Positions 33,830 through 46,199 of a stretch of DNA of 64,000 nucleotides are shown here, piece by piece (the first letter of the stretch is position 1; each line of letters opens with the position of its first letter). The position numbers and the translations under genes were made by a program. Source of the DNA: Apostichopus japonicus (taxonomy: Eukaryota > Echinodermata > Holothuroidea > Aspidochirotida > Stichopodidae); contig NC_092571.1 in assembly GCF_037975245.1 (NCBI RefSeq), positions 23,751,564 through 23,815,563 of the forward strand. The letters run 5' to 3'. The notes below the pieces were generated by a model, which saw only the letters and a list, made by a program, of their open reading frames with translations, was not told the origin of the DNA and ran no database searches.

Positions 33830-34941
33830 TTTTTGTTGTGATTACCGTATAGGTACTGTGCGGAGGGTGGGTTATGACGTAATCTGCTATGGCAGAGCTG
33901 ACGTCACGTATTGTACTGTTCAAATCATATTTGAAATGTCTATCCATAACGATTAAAAAATCGTTTCTCTGTCAAACGCAACATTAGCGTTCTCATACTT
34001 TGACAACATGTTTCGAAAATTATTTACTATTTTTTAAGCTAACTTCTTTGGGCCACCAGACAATCCTTTTTATAAATGTTCACACTTTACGGTACCTTGT
34101 TTTGAACTTGTAGTTATGGTGATAGCTGTTTTGTTAGTTACAAAACGAGTTAGAAGAGGATTCGGCCCGGGCCACCAGGCCTCTCTCTGTATCCGTCACA
34201 TGATTCCATGTGTTTAAGGGTGAATTTCCTCCTAATGCGTGATTACCATGTAGCACAAATTATTGTATCATGAAAGGTAATGTAACATAAAGTGCCCGTA
34301 TACATTCCAAATCTGTATGAAATCTATCATTATAACGTTATAAAGTATTGGCTTGTAAGAGATTCATCTATGATGAGCCTCAGACTCTCCTCATTTTTCC
34401 TTACGCCTCCGGTTCGCCTCATGCCTGTGATTTCGATGCATGAACATTTATCATTTCATAAAATAATTTTCGTATTGCAAAGGCGTTACTAAGATCCACC
34501 TTTTTACATAGTTCATATATACAATGGCTACTGACATAAATATGAGTATAAATATTGTTTGAATAAAAAAATATATACCAAAAATTACTGCAATTGAAGG
34601 ATCTATATAACCAAAGCACAGTAGCCTACAATCAATAATTTTTTTTCAATACGAAATTCCATTTTATAATCAAGTTCATGCAGCACTTGAATGTACACTT
34701 TGGAGATTTGTTTTTTGTTAAAGATAGGTTGACTTAGTGAAATAAAAAAGAGTTGTGTATGGCGCAAACTATATACATATCCAACAATCTTTTATCATTT
34801 TTTGTGCAATATTGTAACATATCGTTTCGTTAAGAAATAAACTTCAGCCACCGGCAAGAAATAAACTTTATCCCTGAAACTCAAGAATGAATATACTACT
34901 TGCTTATAGTGTGTACTTCTCATATCTCGATATTCAGTCGG
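33830..34941. other. No gene recognised
   Basis: About 1.1 kb of AT-rich sequence downstream of the FN3 protein gene, including its presumed 3' UTR on the minus strand. No other feature supported. Confidence 0.45.
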
Positions 34942-35487
34942 CTATGTGACATTTGACCTTACATTTCCGGCTCTAGTTGTTTGTCGATGATACTCCTGAC
35001 GACCGATTTTAATTAAGTCGTCAAAACGATGCTGTTTGGAAACCTTTTGAGTCTTCTGCCAAATGACGTCAGCAATGACAACAACAATGAATGAAACGGC
35101 GAGAAAAATCGCGCTTCCCACAGCCAACGCAAATAACCTGCCGCGTACCGTAGTGACGTTTTGGCATAAGAAGCCAGATTCCTGGTCACCTGTTGCGACG
35201 CATTGAGGCTGCGCGTCACTGGTTAGATTAACGCACACACAATACTGCGTGTTTGGAGTTAGACTGTTTACCTCTGTCGGTGTATTGTTTGAAACCATCT
35301 CTGAAAAAACCACTTGATCAAGCTGAAGAACAACAAAATCAGTTTTGGTTTGCTCGGTTAGTTGCCATTGTACAGTGACGTTGATCGAATTGGAATTCAC
35401 GTTTTCAAATAGAAGCGTATAGCTAGCATTGCATTGGTGGATGATAACGGTAGAAATTATCGTCAAACCGATTAATATCTTCGCCAT
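34942..35487 (-). CDS. Small type I membrane protein with one FN3-like domain
   Basis: An intronless frame of 181 codons from the ATG at 35487 (gaaaATGGCG, strong context). An upstream in-frame ATG at 35550 would put 21 residues before the signal peptide and is unlikely. It has a signal peptide 'MAKILIGLTIISTVIIHQCN'. The ectodomain of about 100 residues carries 'INVTVQWQL' and 'VNSLTPNTQYCVCVNLT', the B-strand Trp and F-strand Tyr pattern of fibronectin III domains. Four Cys and several N-glycosylation sites (NVT, NLT) are present. The transmembrane helix is around 'LFALAVGSAIFLAVSFIVVV', followed by a basic tail of about 40 residues without a recognised signalling motif. It may be a small adhesion or receptor subunit; the function is unknown. 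Confidence 0.72.
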   Translation of the reverse strand: MAKILIGLTIISTVIIHQCNASYTLLFENVNSNSINVTVQWQLTEQTKTDFVVLQLDQVVFSEMVSNNTPTEVNSLTPNTQYCVCVNLTSDAQPQCVATGDQESGFLCQNVTTVRGRLFALAVGSAIFLAVSFIVVVIADVIWQKTQKVSKQHRFDDLIKIGRQEYHRQTTRAGNVRSNVT

Positions 35488-36710
35488 TTTCCGTAGTCTG
35501 TGTCTGGCAAATGACGGAGGCGTTAGACAGGACGAGAGACGTTCCGTCACAACAGTGATAGCGTCCTGTGTATGTAAAGGAAACAGAGTTATTTGTACAA
35601 TGGATGATAAACGTGCATTATATATGTACCGATATTGTAGGCTTTATAAGAGACTGCCCATATATACGACACCGTTTAATCAGAGGCTCATAAACTAAAG
35701 TGGCTGGCCAACGTAGTTTGTATCGCCCGACTCGGGTCCAGTAATGCTTAATTTATATGTTTGGTGGCGTTACGAGGAACGTAGAGATGCAAGAACAAAG
35801 GCTCAAAGCATTCATGAGCGATTATTTTTAGCTGTCAATGTTCAAAAAAACGGAGCTCTTAGACAGCTCTGCCGTATAAAACTAGAATGAACACGTTGCT
35901 GAAAAAGTTTACACACTTTACTATCACATGTTCACTTATCAACAATCAGAGAGGTTTTCTACTTAATTTGCATATATTGAAATTACTTTTCATTATAAGA
36001 ACTTTATTTCAGTCACTTTTGGAATAAACCACATTAGCAGCGGGGTAGGAAGCTTCCAAAATGTTGGGGGGGGGGCACAACATCAGAGGGGCACTTTCTC
36101 ATTCTACAACCACCACTCGTTATGCTATAAACCGATACACACCGGCCATGTCACTTAAATATATATGTGTTAGTATGCTATATCACTACTATTATGGTGC
36201 ACGTGACTCTATCAACCTACATCTGTACTTCTGTCCATCCATAATTTAGAACTTTCCCAAAAAAATCCCCCTGTGTTCATTCCTTGAACGAAAGTCTTTA
36301 GCAACCTCGGTTAAATCCTTAGCATGTTTAGACTAAAAAATAAATAATTAAAATAAAATATTAAAATTAACAAAGGCTTAAGATATCCAGAAGACAGTTC
36401 TTCATCAAAGGGGCACCAACAGGACACATTTGATATTCGAAAGAGAGGCTACACTATTTGTGGGTATTACATCGAGAAGAGTGGCTGACGTACATGTCAA
36501 AGTGGTTGACAGAATAGGAAGCGGACGAAAAACAGGGGAATTGATGAGGTTAAGAAATTGACTTGGCATGCGATCAGACGAATGCAACAAATTACAATTA
36601 ACCCACCCCCCCCCCATAAGAAACAGCTTAGTTTTAATCTATTCAATGCAATAGTTAAACGTGGTGGATAATACATCAAATTGTATTGATTAAAGTTAAA
36701 ATCATGATAA
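35488..36710. other. No gene recognised
   Basis: Contains the presumed promoter side of the FN3 protein gene. A G-run near 36064 and a C-run near 36605 are the only notable local features. Confidence 0.45.
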
Positions 36711-36718
36711 TAACCAAC

Positions 36719-37032
36719 CAGCGCGTAGACAGGGGGGCGAAGGGGGCAGCTTCCCCCCCCCCTCCCCCCTTGAGCATATATTTTTTTTAATGTTTTTTTG
36801 ATATCGCTAGTAATTTCAAAAGAGAAAATGCTAAGATGCAACTTACAACTTAAGGCCTGGGAAGTGCCATTTCCTGCGATCTGGGAGGCATTTTCAGCCA
36901 CAATTTTCTTGTATGCTTCGCGCCAACTCATGGTGGCGCAACGTATAGATAGTTTGCGATGCCGTATCTACGGCTCTGATAGTTTGCCTACATTTTCGCC
37001 CCTCCCTAGGCAAATTCCTGGCTACGCGCCTG
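36719..37032 (+). mobile_element. hAT-like miniature element (CAGGCGCGTAGCC family), copy with perfect target duplication
   Basis: Starts CAGCGCGTAG and ends GGCTACGCGCCTG. It is flanked on both sides by TAACCAAC (36711-36718 and 37033-37040), a perfect 8-bp duplication typical of hAT transposons. The interior words 'gatatcgctagtaatttcaa', 'cttgtatgcttcgcgccaac' and 'gatctgggaggcattttcag' define the family. Confidence 0.93.
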
Positions 37033-37040
37033 TAACCAAC

Positions 37041-40035
37041 CGTATAAGACGCACCCGGTTATATGATATCATGATTCAAAGGTCAACAGCATGCGTACAC
37101 ATTTGTGATATATAACCACTTATAAGTTGAGAAGTATACTCTGTTTATAGTATTTCCACATACCACTACTAGTTATATATGTTGAATTTAGTATACAATC
37201 CAAACCGTCGGCTCCTCAGACTAGGAACACACAACATTTTTTTTTTTTTCTCTGTTGTTCGTGCGAAGATACAATAGCATCAAAGTTTGGGTATAGTTGA
37301 GTTAATAGGCTAGGCCTATATCTACTTATAGAACAATGTATTTAATATCATTTGGGAGTGGAATGAGGAGCCGACGTCATCATCGATTTAGCCTTAACAG
37401 CTTAAAGAAACATTCCATAAGATTTAATGGTGAATATCAAATTTAACAATAAGGAACAGCATGCAGTAACATCACAATATGGTTGCGTAGATTTGCCATT
37501 TTCATACTCTCAATATTGGGCTACTACAATACCGTACACGCTAGTGTTGTATCTGTCACAGGGGTGGAATCGAGGGGTCTGCCCCCCCCCCCTCACTCCA
37601 ATAAAATGCATAGATTCTCTTTAAGACCCCAGAAAAATTTCAGGATTTTCTGTCTCTCCTAGCAAAATGGGTCTGCCTGAAGGCCTTAGCCTAAACACCG
37701 CCCCTCCCCCCCCCCCCCAATAAAAAACAGAAGTCTAGCTACGTTCATGTTAAGGAAACAATGAAAAAAGACCATATTAAGTCAACTCCATGCACCACTC
37801 AGCAATGCCCCGCATTGGAAACTGCTTTTGCGTTATATATTTACGGGCGTTTGTAACTAGGCTTTCTTATACTGAAATATCAGTGATGAATGATTGAGCG
37901 AAGAAACCCGTAGCATATATACCAACTGTGTTAGATTCGTACGTGATACAGGTAGGTCAAAGATTGGTAGCGAATTCGTGAACTGATGCATACGGCCTGC
38001 AACAGCTAACAGCATATAGTCAACGTATAAAACAGAACCACGTATTATGTAGGCTACAGGCCTACTTCTAATGTTAACCATTGTACCGTTTGCAGTCTAC
38101 CATGACAGAAATATCTACTTTCACAACAATGTAGGCTATACAAATATATATATATATGCATATACTCACATGTGCTCACAATGAGAATACCAGCACACCA
38201 GTGTATTTAACGAACACAAATTAACCTCGGCCTATAGTTTGCAATTGAATTACTGTAACACTGCAAACACGTGAAACGCAACCAAGTTCCGAATCCCCTT
38301 ATTTACAAAACCATTTCCTCTCAACCTTTCTGGGGGTCACTTAAAGAGGCAATTTTGCCACTAAATACTGTTTACTGTAAGCTTTCTACAAAAGAAGTTT
38401 CTGGATTTTCGTTGCGCTCCGTTGAGTATGGATCTTTGCAGGGCAGTAGGTATTAAACAAACTATTAGTCTGTACATCGAGTTCACGAAAGTTGCTGAAT
38501 ACGTGAGTCACGGATTAAGTGTATAAAGCTCTTTGCGTAGGATGTAAAAAGATATTATCTTTGTCAATCTGGAAAAAAAAAATACTTAGGGTAGGCCTAT
38601 CCAGGGGTGGTAAAGTAAGATTATAATTTATGTATAATAAGAAACGAGAATAATGGCCTCGAACGCGGCTTTGTAATGCAAAATATTATGCAGAGGCGTA
38701 TTGGCCCAGAGCCGAGCCGTCGCATCAGCGCAACTTTACACGTATGCAAATTGTGCTATGTTCCTACACTAACATTATCGAGAAACAGAAGTACAATAAA
38801 CAGTAGTGGTCGACACAAATATCATTTGTAAATACAGCAACAACAAAATTGCAAATTGAATCAATAGTCGCTTAGTGGTGTGTCCCGAGTGAAAGGGGGG
38901 GGGGGGCGTAATCGCCTCTTATCTTCTCGAATAGGCTGAGGCTTAAAGGAAAAAGTTTGTATATGAAGCCACTTGAAGCAACCTGATAAGATCGTCTCCT
39001 CATGGGGGTGTACCGTATATCGATATTAAGACCACTAAGCTTTTTTTTGGGGGGGGCGGACCAACTGCTGGGACCAACTGGGACTGGCTCAGCAACGTTT
39101 TTAAAAGATTGAACTATCAACGTCACAATTTGTACATAGTATCATTTGCATCTAGGTACCTACCATTTTTACCAAACTTTCTCAACTGAGAGGGGCACCC
39201 CATCCGTCGTAGTCCCCATGCCCCTTAACGTTTTAACCTCTTCAGTACAAACACAAAGGTTGTTGAGCCTCTGATAACTCGTTGCTGTAAGTGCAATGTA
39301 CACACGCATTAGCATGACTATTGGACACAGAAAAAGAGAACTCACTGAACATAATATTATTCACAATAAAATCAGAAGAAATTGTCTATAAAATCAAACT
39401 TAGAAATATGCTATTCTTCATCCCATTCGTGCATATTTCCCAGTACCCCTAGTTGGCCCCTAGTTATAAGTAACTTATAATCTTCTGATATGTTGTTGTG
39501 GAGGTCAAAGTCCTAGTTTAAAAGAAACGAATGGAATAAATATATTTACCTATAACGTGTCTTACTTGTATTTTTGTATTTATATATGTACAAAAGCCAC
39601 AAATATTAGGACGTCTTGCCTGAGAAACACCAGCATATATTTCGGGTGGAGTATAACGTTAATGCTCATTTATTAAATAAGTCCCACTCTTTCTTTTTTT
39701 TTTACTACCGTGCAGACTTTTATAGAGACCCCGTATTCTCATATTCTATCGTATAGTTATTTCAAAGGGGAATTGTTGTAGTGCGCGTGCTCGCTACAAT
39801 ATTGGCATCACTGGCCAGTGCCAAGTGAACTATACCTACATGAATGGACGTTCATTCATACTTAGTAAAGATTCCTAAATCCTATTGGTCCATTCAGGTC
39901 AGCTGACCGTGGTTAATCCTGTGAGTAACGCACGGTAAAATTACGGGGCATCACTTTAATAAATCTTTGGTTATATGTAACCAAAAATGTTTTGTTTTAT
40001 GATATTCCCCCACACAAATGGTAGTGTATGAATGA
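37041..40035. other. No gene recognised; poly-C/poly-G runs
   Basis: About 3 kb without a supported gene. C or G homopolymer runs occur near 37588, 37705, 38897 and 39047. A sequence 'ggttaatcctgtgagtaacgcacgg' (in part) at about 39912 resembles an arm of the palindrome at 40036. Confidence 0.45.
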
Positions 40036-40205
40036 ACGGGATTAATCAGCGGTCTAGCGTGCGTTACTCACATGATTAATGCACTCCGGGTGTTAATGCT
40101 ATCGCTGGATGCACTCGGGCTCCGCCCTCGTGCATCGCTTGCATTATCCCCCGATCGTGCATTAATCCTGTAAGTAACGCACGCTAGACCGTTGATTAAC
40201 CCCTT
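40036..40205. repeat. Long imperfect palindrome with ~47-bp arms
   Basis: Left 'gattaatcagcggtctagcg', 'tgcgttactcac', 'gattaatgcac' is mirrored by right 'gtgcattaatc', 'gtaagtaacgca', 'cgctagaccgttgattaac'. The centre contains a second small stem 'gcactcgggctccgccctcgtgc'. There are no terminal duplications or coding capacity. It is probably a miniature hairpin element. Confidence 0.8.
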
Positions 40206-41393
40206 ATTGAAACTTAAAGTTTCATATAGTCTCTGTACATTTGCAATTTCAGAGGCTTTCTGCGTAGGCAACTTATTCTGAGCCTGTCGCGGAGCTCACG
40301 AGCGCCCTCACTTTGTAGGTACCTGCATGACCTTACTCCATGGTGTGTTGTCCGCCCAAACAGTTCCTCCTAATACTGTAAGCACGCCGCGCGCACTACA
40401 ATACTGCGTATATGTGCGTGCAAATGCAGTTCTAGTTCTATACTTGTACTCACACAGATTGTCAGTTTTATACTGGCATTATACTGTTGTACGTCCGATA
40501 CACTGAAGATTAGTTGATGACGGCGGTGTGACACAATGTGTCTCTACATTTTCCTTCTTAGATGAACCTGAGGGAAGGGATTTGTCGCATCTTAGTTTTT
40601 GTATGACAGAAGTAATTTGTTTTTCCACTGTTCCAAACTCGTTCTGATATCAAATAAATGTAAATTTGTGTTTTTAATTTTTAATATTTCTAAATTTGAC
40701 CTGTACCTTCATATAGAATTGGTTCCGTCCACCCTTGACTTTATTTTCATCGAATTCACGTGCCGCTCCCATGCACCCAATAAAAGCAAAATAATGTAAT
40801 CTTTTATGCTAATTTCGAAAAAAATTTCAACAAAATGTATTCTTCATGGTAGTTGAGGCACTATGTCGCGAAGCAGCGACTTTATATACAGTAACAGGCT
40901 GGTCAATATTACTTTAATGTGTAAAATATGAACACTCGTAAATATTAATACTTAAAAAGAGTTGGAGGAATAAATAGTAAGTTTCATGTGTTGTTTTTAT
41001 GCTTTTCATCCTTGATAACAAATAATAGAAAATGTTAAAATTTAGTTTTATGTTCTGACCATGGGCGGCGATCCTGGGAGGGGGGGGGGGGGGGGGGGGG
41101 GATATATCCCCCCATGAAAATGGGTGGAGGGGATGTAATACACCATATCCCCTCCACCAAATGCCAGGGATAAGAATATTTTCATGCCTACATTTATGCA
41201 TCATCGTGAATGTACGGCTCTTTTTTAGCTTCATTTCTCGCCTACCATAAACGCAGTGCGATCTTTTCAAATAAACCGTCTTTATAAAGCAAGAATAGTT
41301 GACTGTAGGCTCCATTGGCCCTATAACAACAAAATGTATTATTGCGCCCACGGTATTGATATAGTACATATATGCACCCTCATAGTATTCATA

Positions 41394-42062
41394 TCAACGA
41401 GGTAAATGAATCTGGAGGATTCATGTCAATTGGGTGCGCGCGTACCATGTATGGAGGGTCATGTGATGTGTTCCAGGGTGGTACTATACTGATATTTCTC
41501 TGTAGCAGTTCGAGAACAGTGTTATTGACTTCTTGAAAGATTGGTCGGCTCGGACATGGGAACTAACGGCATAAGAAGGTACTGGTACTTCAGGCCTACG
41601 AAATAGTGCTAATATGCTAACGTTCAACCTTATTCTCTTGAATGAAGGCAGGCTTTCTACATAATCTTACTTATTAATACAGCTCTAGGGGCAAGCTTTG
41701 TCTCATATGGCCTAACGTTATTACTACACGCTATAAGTGAATGTAGAAATGGGAAATGTGGGGAAATGTTTAGTTCAATGCAACCACGGAATTCTCCATG
41801 GAACAGAGCCTAATGCTACTCGACAGGAATATAGCTATCACGTTAGGCTATAGGCACGGTTATTGCTAGGTAACGGGTGTCGTCTGCTGCTCTAAGCACA
41901 CAAACACATTTACGCACTAGTTGGGTGAAATCATCATGCGTAATAGGGAGAGTAGTATATTAGTACCACTCTGGAACACATCACATGACCCTCCATACAT
42001 GGTACGCGCGTACGCGCTTTTTTACTGTGTGATAGTTTCTCCAGATTCATTTACCTCGTTGA
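41394..42062. mobile_element. TIR element 'CATCGAG...CTGGAG', copy B
   Basis: 24-bp perfect inverted ends TCAACGAGGTAAATGAATCT plus GGAG at 41394-41417 and 42039-42062. The subterminal sequences 'gcgcgtaccatgtatggagg' and 'gggtcatgtgatgtgttcc' are also inverted and match copy A (14628-15750). The interior is shorter than copy A and lacks the extra fragments found there. Confidence 0.87.
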
Positions 42063-42429
42063 TTCATATAGGCCCTATAGTAGGCCTACACACGTACATG
42101 TTCCCTCGAACAGCTGAGAATCTCATGTTACCAGGGTAATGCTTAATACACGTACGTTTCACCTGGATGCCCTAGCAATCGGTATCTAGGAATGTAACTA
42201 TGTGTAATTGTGTATTGCATGTGTTGAGGCCTATAAAAGCCTGCATGAGGCCATTTTCTTCATCGAATAATATAAAAGAGCTCTCGAACATTCTAACGTA
42301 GCGCCTGAAACAAGATTGACAGGGGCAATTTTCCCAAAATAACACCCGAAATAAAAATAAAAAGTATTTTGGATCCTGATTATGAGATATTTCGGTTATG
42401 ATATCCCTATTCTAAAGTTGGGTATATGC

Positions 42430-42540
42430 CGCTTGGAAACCTCGGGAAGTGCCGTTTCCGGCCATCTAGAGGGTTTGTAAATACCAAAATTTTCTTGTAC
42501 GCTTCGCGCCAACTCATGGTGGCGCTACGCTTAGATAGTC
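42430..42540 (-). mobile_element. Fragment of CAGGCGCGTAGCC-family element
   Basis: 'gaagtgccgtttccggccatct' (partly), 'ttcttgtacgcttcgcgccaac' (partly) and 'ggtggcgctacgcttagata' match the core of the complete copies. Both termini are missing. Confidence 0.7.
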
Positions 42541-42600
42541 AACATTCAACAAGGTCATATCCCCCACTCGAAAGTACGGATCGCCGCCCACGGTTCTGAC

Positions 42601-43959
42601 GAAAACGAAAACAATTAAAGGGCACATTAAACAAATTTTTGGGTGGTTAACAATGTGACTTAGGCCTAGGCCTATATATATTGAAGAGAAAAATATTCCA
42701 CATTGCTAATTGCAACCCCAATCTCAATATCATGCCGCCCTACCTCGAACTATGGCTTATTGAATGCAACATATATTGATTGGCTGAACCTTCAACTACT
42801 CCAGGATGTTGGATCACAGTAGGACGGGGGGGCCGGGGTGTATGTGACGTCATCTGGGCAAATGCTCTTCAAAAGCTTTACGTAGACTCTTATAATCGTC
42901 TTGTATATTTATCCCTGAAACCTGATATTTTTGAAATGTTTGCTTAGCTGTCAAAATTCTCTGTATTTAGAATTCAGGAAAATGTATCATTTTCATAGAA
43001 ATATTCTAGTTCTCTGTGGGTAAATGAATGGCAAATACTAAAGGAAAACAAAGAGATTTTCAGCTGAATTGCACTGATAAAATCACCCATTCTGCTATTG
43101 CCAGATGCATTAACAAAATATTAAAAAACTTTAAAAATTCGTATGTTCCCAATGCAAAATGCTACGAGGATGCGGTTTTCTCCTACAGATTCAGTAAATT
43201 ATCAGTAATTTTGCTAAACGATCAACTTGAGTCACTATAGATATACCATCAAAGCTAGATAAATTGGACCACTGGACAAGAATCGAGTAAACGTAGAGGG
43301 AACAAAACATTAGATAAACAGTATGGACTTAGTTTTCCCTCAATCTTTGCATAACAGGTAATGCAAACTGTTTCTGATTATGTTTCACCTGTTATGAACA
43401 TACATGACATTTATTTACATTGCTTATTAATGTAAAAACTAAATACATGTATACTATGTTTTAAAATGTCATTTCTGTTGAGTAACAAGTGTGGTTATCG
43501 TGAGCTGTCAAATTAAGCTCTCGAAATCAATAATATATCAAGTTAATATGTCAAATGTTGTTGATTTATGTCAATTTTAATTGCAAAAGTATTAATTAAG
43601 AGTTGTCGATTGATATACGTATATACATAATTAAAATGTTGTAAAAGTCGTGTGAGGGAGCCTTGGCCTTGAACAAGACTGTAAACCTTTAAATTTAACG
43701 TTTAATTGTAATCAGAGAACAACATATAAAGACTAATATTTTATGCCAATAGAAAAAGCCTTCCACTGAGTATGCATGGAGCTTACTGTTATGTTTAATT
43801 GTATTATTTTTAGAAAACTTGGAGGAAAGATACGGGAGCATAAAGAACTGAAGGTTAACTATACAAGAATCTGGAGAATGACTGTCGAAGTAAGTTAAAA
43901 AAACTCTTATTTAAAAAAAAAATCGAGAGTTTCACTGCTGCCGATTGTATACTTAACCA
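42601..43959. other. No certain gene; possible small open frame
   Basis: A 70-codon frame at 43028-43240 begins MANTKGKQRDFQLNCTDK and ends SL. It has no recognisable domain, and its weak codon pattern does not convince me. A possible exon at 43815-43887 (acceptor 'ttttttag', donor 'gtaagtt') is also unconnected. The region directly precedes the first LRR-gene duplicon. Confidence 0.35.
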
Positions 43960-44487
43960 TTGAATTTGTCCCAGGATTTTTAAACATTCATAGCAGAAGT
44001 AATAGCCTGAAACTGATGTACGCAAATTATAAACATTATTAATTATCTCGTGCAGTTCAGGGAAATATTAAATATTACATTCATGAAACATGTAATATAT
44101 ACAGAGTAAGAAAAAGAAATACATTGGCTCAAATTCCACTTGATAATTTTTTTTTTCATTTCTGTGATAAGAAAGAAAGAAATTAAAACATCTTCAAAAC
44201 TACATCAATACATGATCAACACCTGAAATGTTCATTTTAAGTTTTATTGTTGCTGTATAAATACTCCCCAACCCCCTCAATTGGATTTTTGCCATTATGC
44301 AGTCCCTTGATTATTATACCAAACATATTAAGATGATATGCCGTTCCTTTTACTATGTCGTTTTCGATAAGCGATCGATACCATGCAGTATCATTATTGC
44401 TATACGTTGCACTGTGTTTCAACAGAGCCGTCTCTATATATAAGGCTGTGGGTTATAATATGTAGTAAACATTGTGGTTACATTCGT

Positions 44488-44573
44488 GACGTGCGTGTAG
44501 AAGTAAGCTTTGAAAACAACGAAGTCCTTTCGGCCTGGACGAAGTCTCCAACAGTTAACAAAGAAACAGGTAC
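44488..44573 (+). other. Candidate 5' exon of LRR gene 1
   Basis: 'ctttgaaaacaacgaagtcc' to 'caacagttaacaaagaaacag' followed by a donor gtacgg. The matching sequence in copy 2 ends 'gttgtaaagaaacag' with donor gtatga at 58679. The conserved donor with differing reading frames suggests a non-coding upstream exon. This is inference only. Confidence 0.3.
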
Positions 44574-44753
44574 GGTATGATTATAATAGGCCTTTGTTAT
44601 ATATCCTTAAACACCCTATACCATTTGGCATATAAGAATTTTTAACAGCCTGGCCGCGCAACAAGTTAGATTTTACAAGGATGCAGTAAGATGTTAAGTC
44701 GTCAAGGGTAATGGTCGACTGTTTACGTTAAAGACATTTAATCAACATTTTAC

Positions 44754-45020
44754 CAGGCGCGTAGCCAAAGGGGTTGGGGACGGGCGACCGCCCCCCCCCC
44801 CCCTTAAGCATATTTTTCTTATGATATCGCTAGTGATTTCAAGCTTAGATGCAACTTACGAGGCCTGGGAAGTGCCATTTCCAGCGATCTGGGAGGTATT
44901 TTCAGTCAAAATTTTCTTGTGGCGCTACGCTTAGATAGTTTTCAATGCAGAATCTACGGCTCTCTTATAGTTTGCCTACAGGTTCGCCCCTCCCTTGGCA
45001 AATTTCTGGCTACGCGCTTG
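44754..45020 (+). mobile_element. hAT-like miniature element (CAGGCGCGTAGCC family), in duplication copy 1
   Basis: Starts CAGGCGCGTAGCCAAAGGG and ends GGCTACGCGCTTG. Flanking 8-mers cattttac (44746-44753) and catgttac (45021-45028) agree at 7 of 8, fitting a hAT-type duplication. The equivalent place in copy 2 (around 58850) lacks it, so it inserted after the large duplication. Confidence 0.88.
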
Positions 45021-45189
45021 CATGTTACAATCACTGAAACAATGTTGAAGAATTGTCGACTGTTTAAGTCGTACCGTAAATACATGTTATATAATTATGC
45101 AGGGCCGTAGCCTGGGTACAATCCATTTTACTGGCGAATTGAGTAACATCGAGAAACATTATATATCCTCCTGCAAATGTTACATAGAG

Positions 45190-45430
45190 CTTATGTAGAG
45201 GTGTTTAAATACCAGAGATTTTCTGAAGACATTTTTAGTGGGTGGCCATTTCCCAAAAGGTATCATCATGGCATTCTTTAAGCAGAGCGCTAGCATCAGT
45301 TGGCGCTTAAGCGTAGCAAGAAATTGTTTGCTAAAACTGCCTCCTATAGCTTGATGAAAATGGCATTTCCCCCGGCCTAGTAAGTTGCATCTAAACATTC
45401 TTTATTATGAGATCTCATGTTTTAGAAATT
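45190..45430 (-). mobile_element. Old, diverged relative of the CAGGCGCGTAGCC family
   Basis: 'taagcagagcgc', 'agttggcgcttaagcgtag', 'gaaaatggcatttcccccgg' and 'cctagtaagttgcatctaaac' recall the family core in reverse orientation with many changes. Part of the same sequence is at 58860-58940, so this insertion predates the large duplication. Confidence 0.55.
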
Positions 45431-46199
45431 TACAATTCCGAAAAACAAGGGTAATTAGAAATATTTTATTCGTTAAAATCACTTTCTAAGGGGGGGGGGG
45501 ATAAATTAACGTTATTTTATAAGCTCTGCTTTATTCAGTGTTTTACAAAGGTAATTTAAGATTTATAAACATGTTAGGGCATTCTGATGTTAGCCTATAT
45601 ATGCTGAGGGAAAGCCATATGGGGAGTTAAGGTGTTATTTGTTTGATACATGCCAAATGAGACCTATGAATAGGTGGGGGGGGGGGCTGAGTGGATAGGC
45701 AGTGTAGGGGACTGGGGGACCACGGCCCCCTAGTTAGTATGTTAAAAAGGCCCTAGTACATGTATTTTCATAGTACCTCAATATTTAAAACATCGGGACA
45801 CTGATATAGCAGCAATGAAACTGATAAGCCTACACAAAACACAGTCGTAAATATATTTATGAACCGTAGTTTCGTATGAGGCTGCTACACTGTTCACACG
45901 GGTTACATCTTAGGAGCTCTCTCTATACGTTTTATCATTATTCTATAAAAAAAAATACTAGTGAAAACCAACACAAAGGCAAGGTCATCACACCCCTGAT
46001 CGTGCATAATACGTGACGAGCGGTTAAAATAAACCTTGTATTTTTTTTGGAAAGTTATTCCTACAATACGTGTGTAGAATCTTGAAGTTGCACACTGGCT
46101 GACTATTGAAATGATGTGAATAATTTCGCTAAAAGTCAATAATTATCTCTTCCTGCATATAATATATCGGGAGAGGAGACTTCACCCCACATCAGAAAT

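Larger units (their letters stand above)
41060..42592. mobile_element. hAT-like composite element (1533 bp)
   Basis: Inverted ends C[A/G]TGGGCGGCGATCC (41060-41074 and 42578-42592) with one mismatch. It is flanked by a perfect 8-bp target duplication GTTCTGAC (41052-41059 and 42593-42600). It carries a poly-G run of about 20 and two nested repeats: a TIR element (41394-42062) and a fragment of the CAGGCGCGTAGCC family (42430-42540). There is no transposase. Confidence 0.92.

Noticed and set aside
36497-36931. 144-codon minus-strand frame
   Set aside because: Its first half lies in the hAT-like miniature element and a poly-C/G run; no domain.
40914-41369. 151-codon minus-strand frame with a poly-proline stretch
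   Set aside because: The prolines come from the poly-G run at 41081-41100 at the end of a transposable element.
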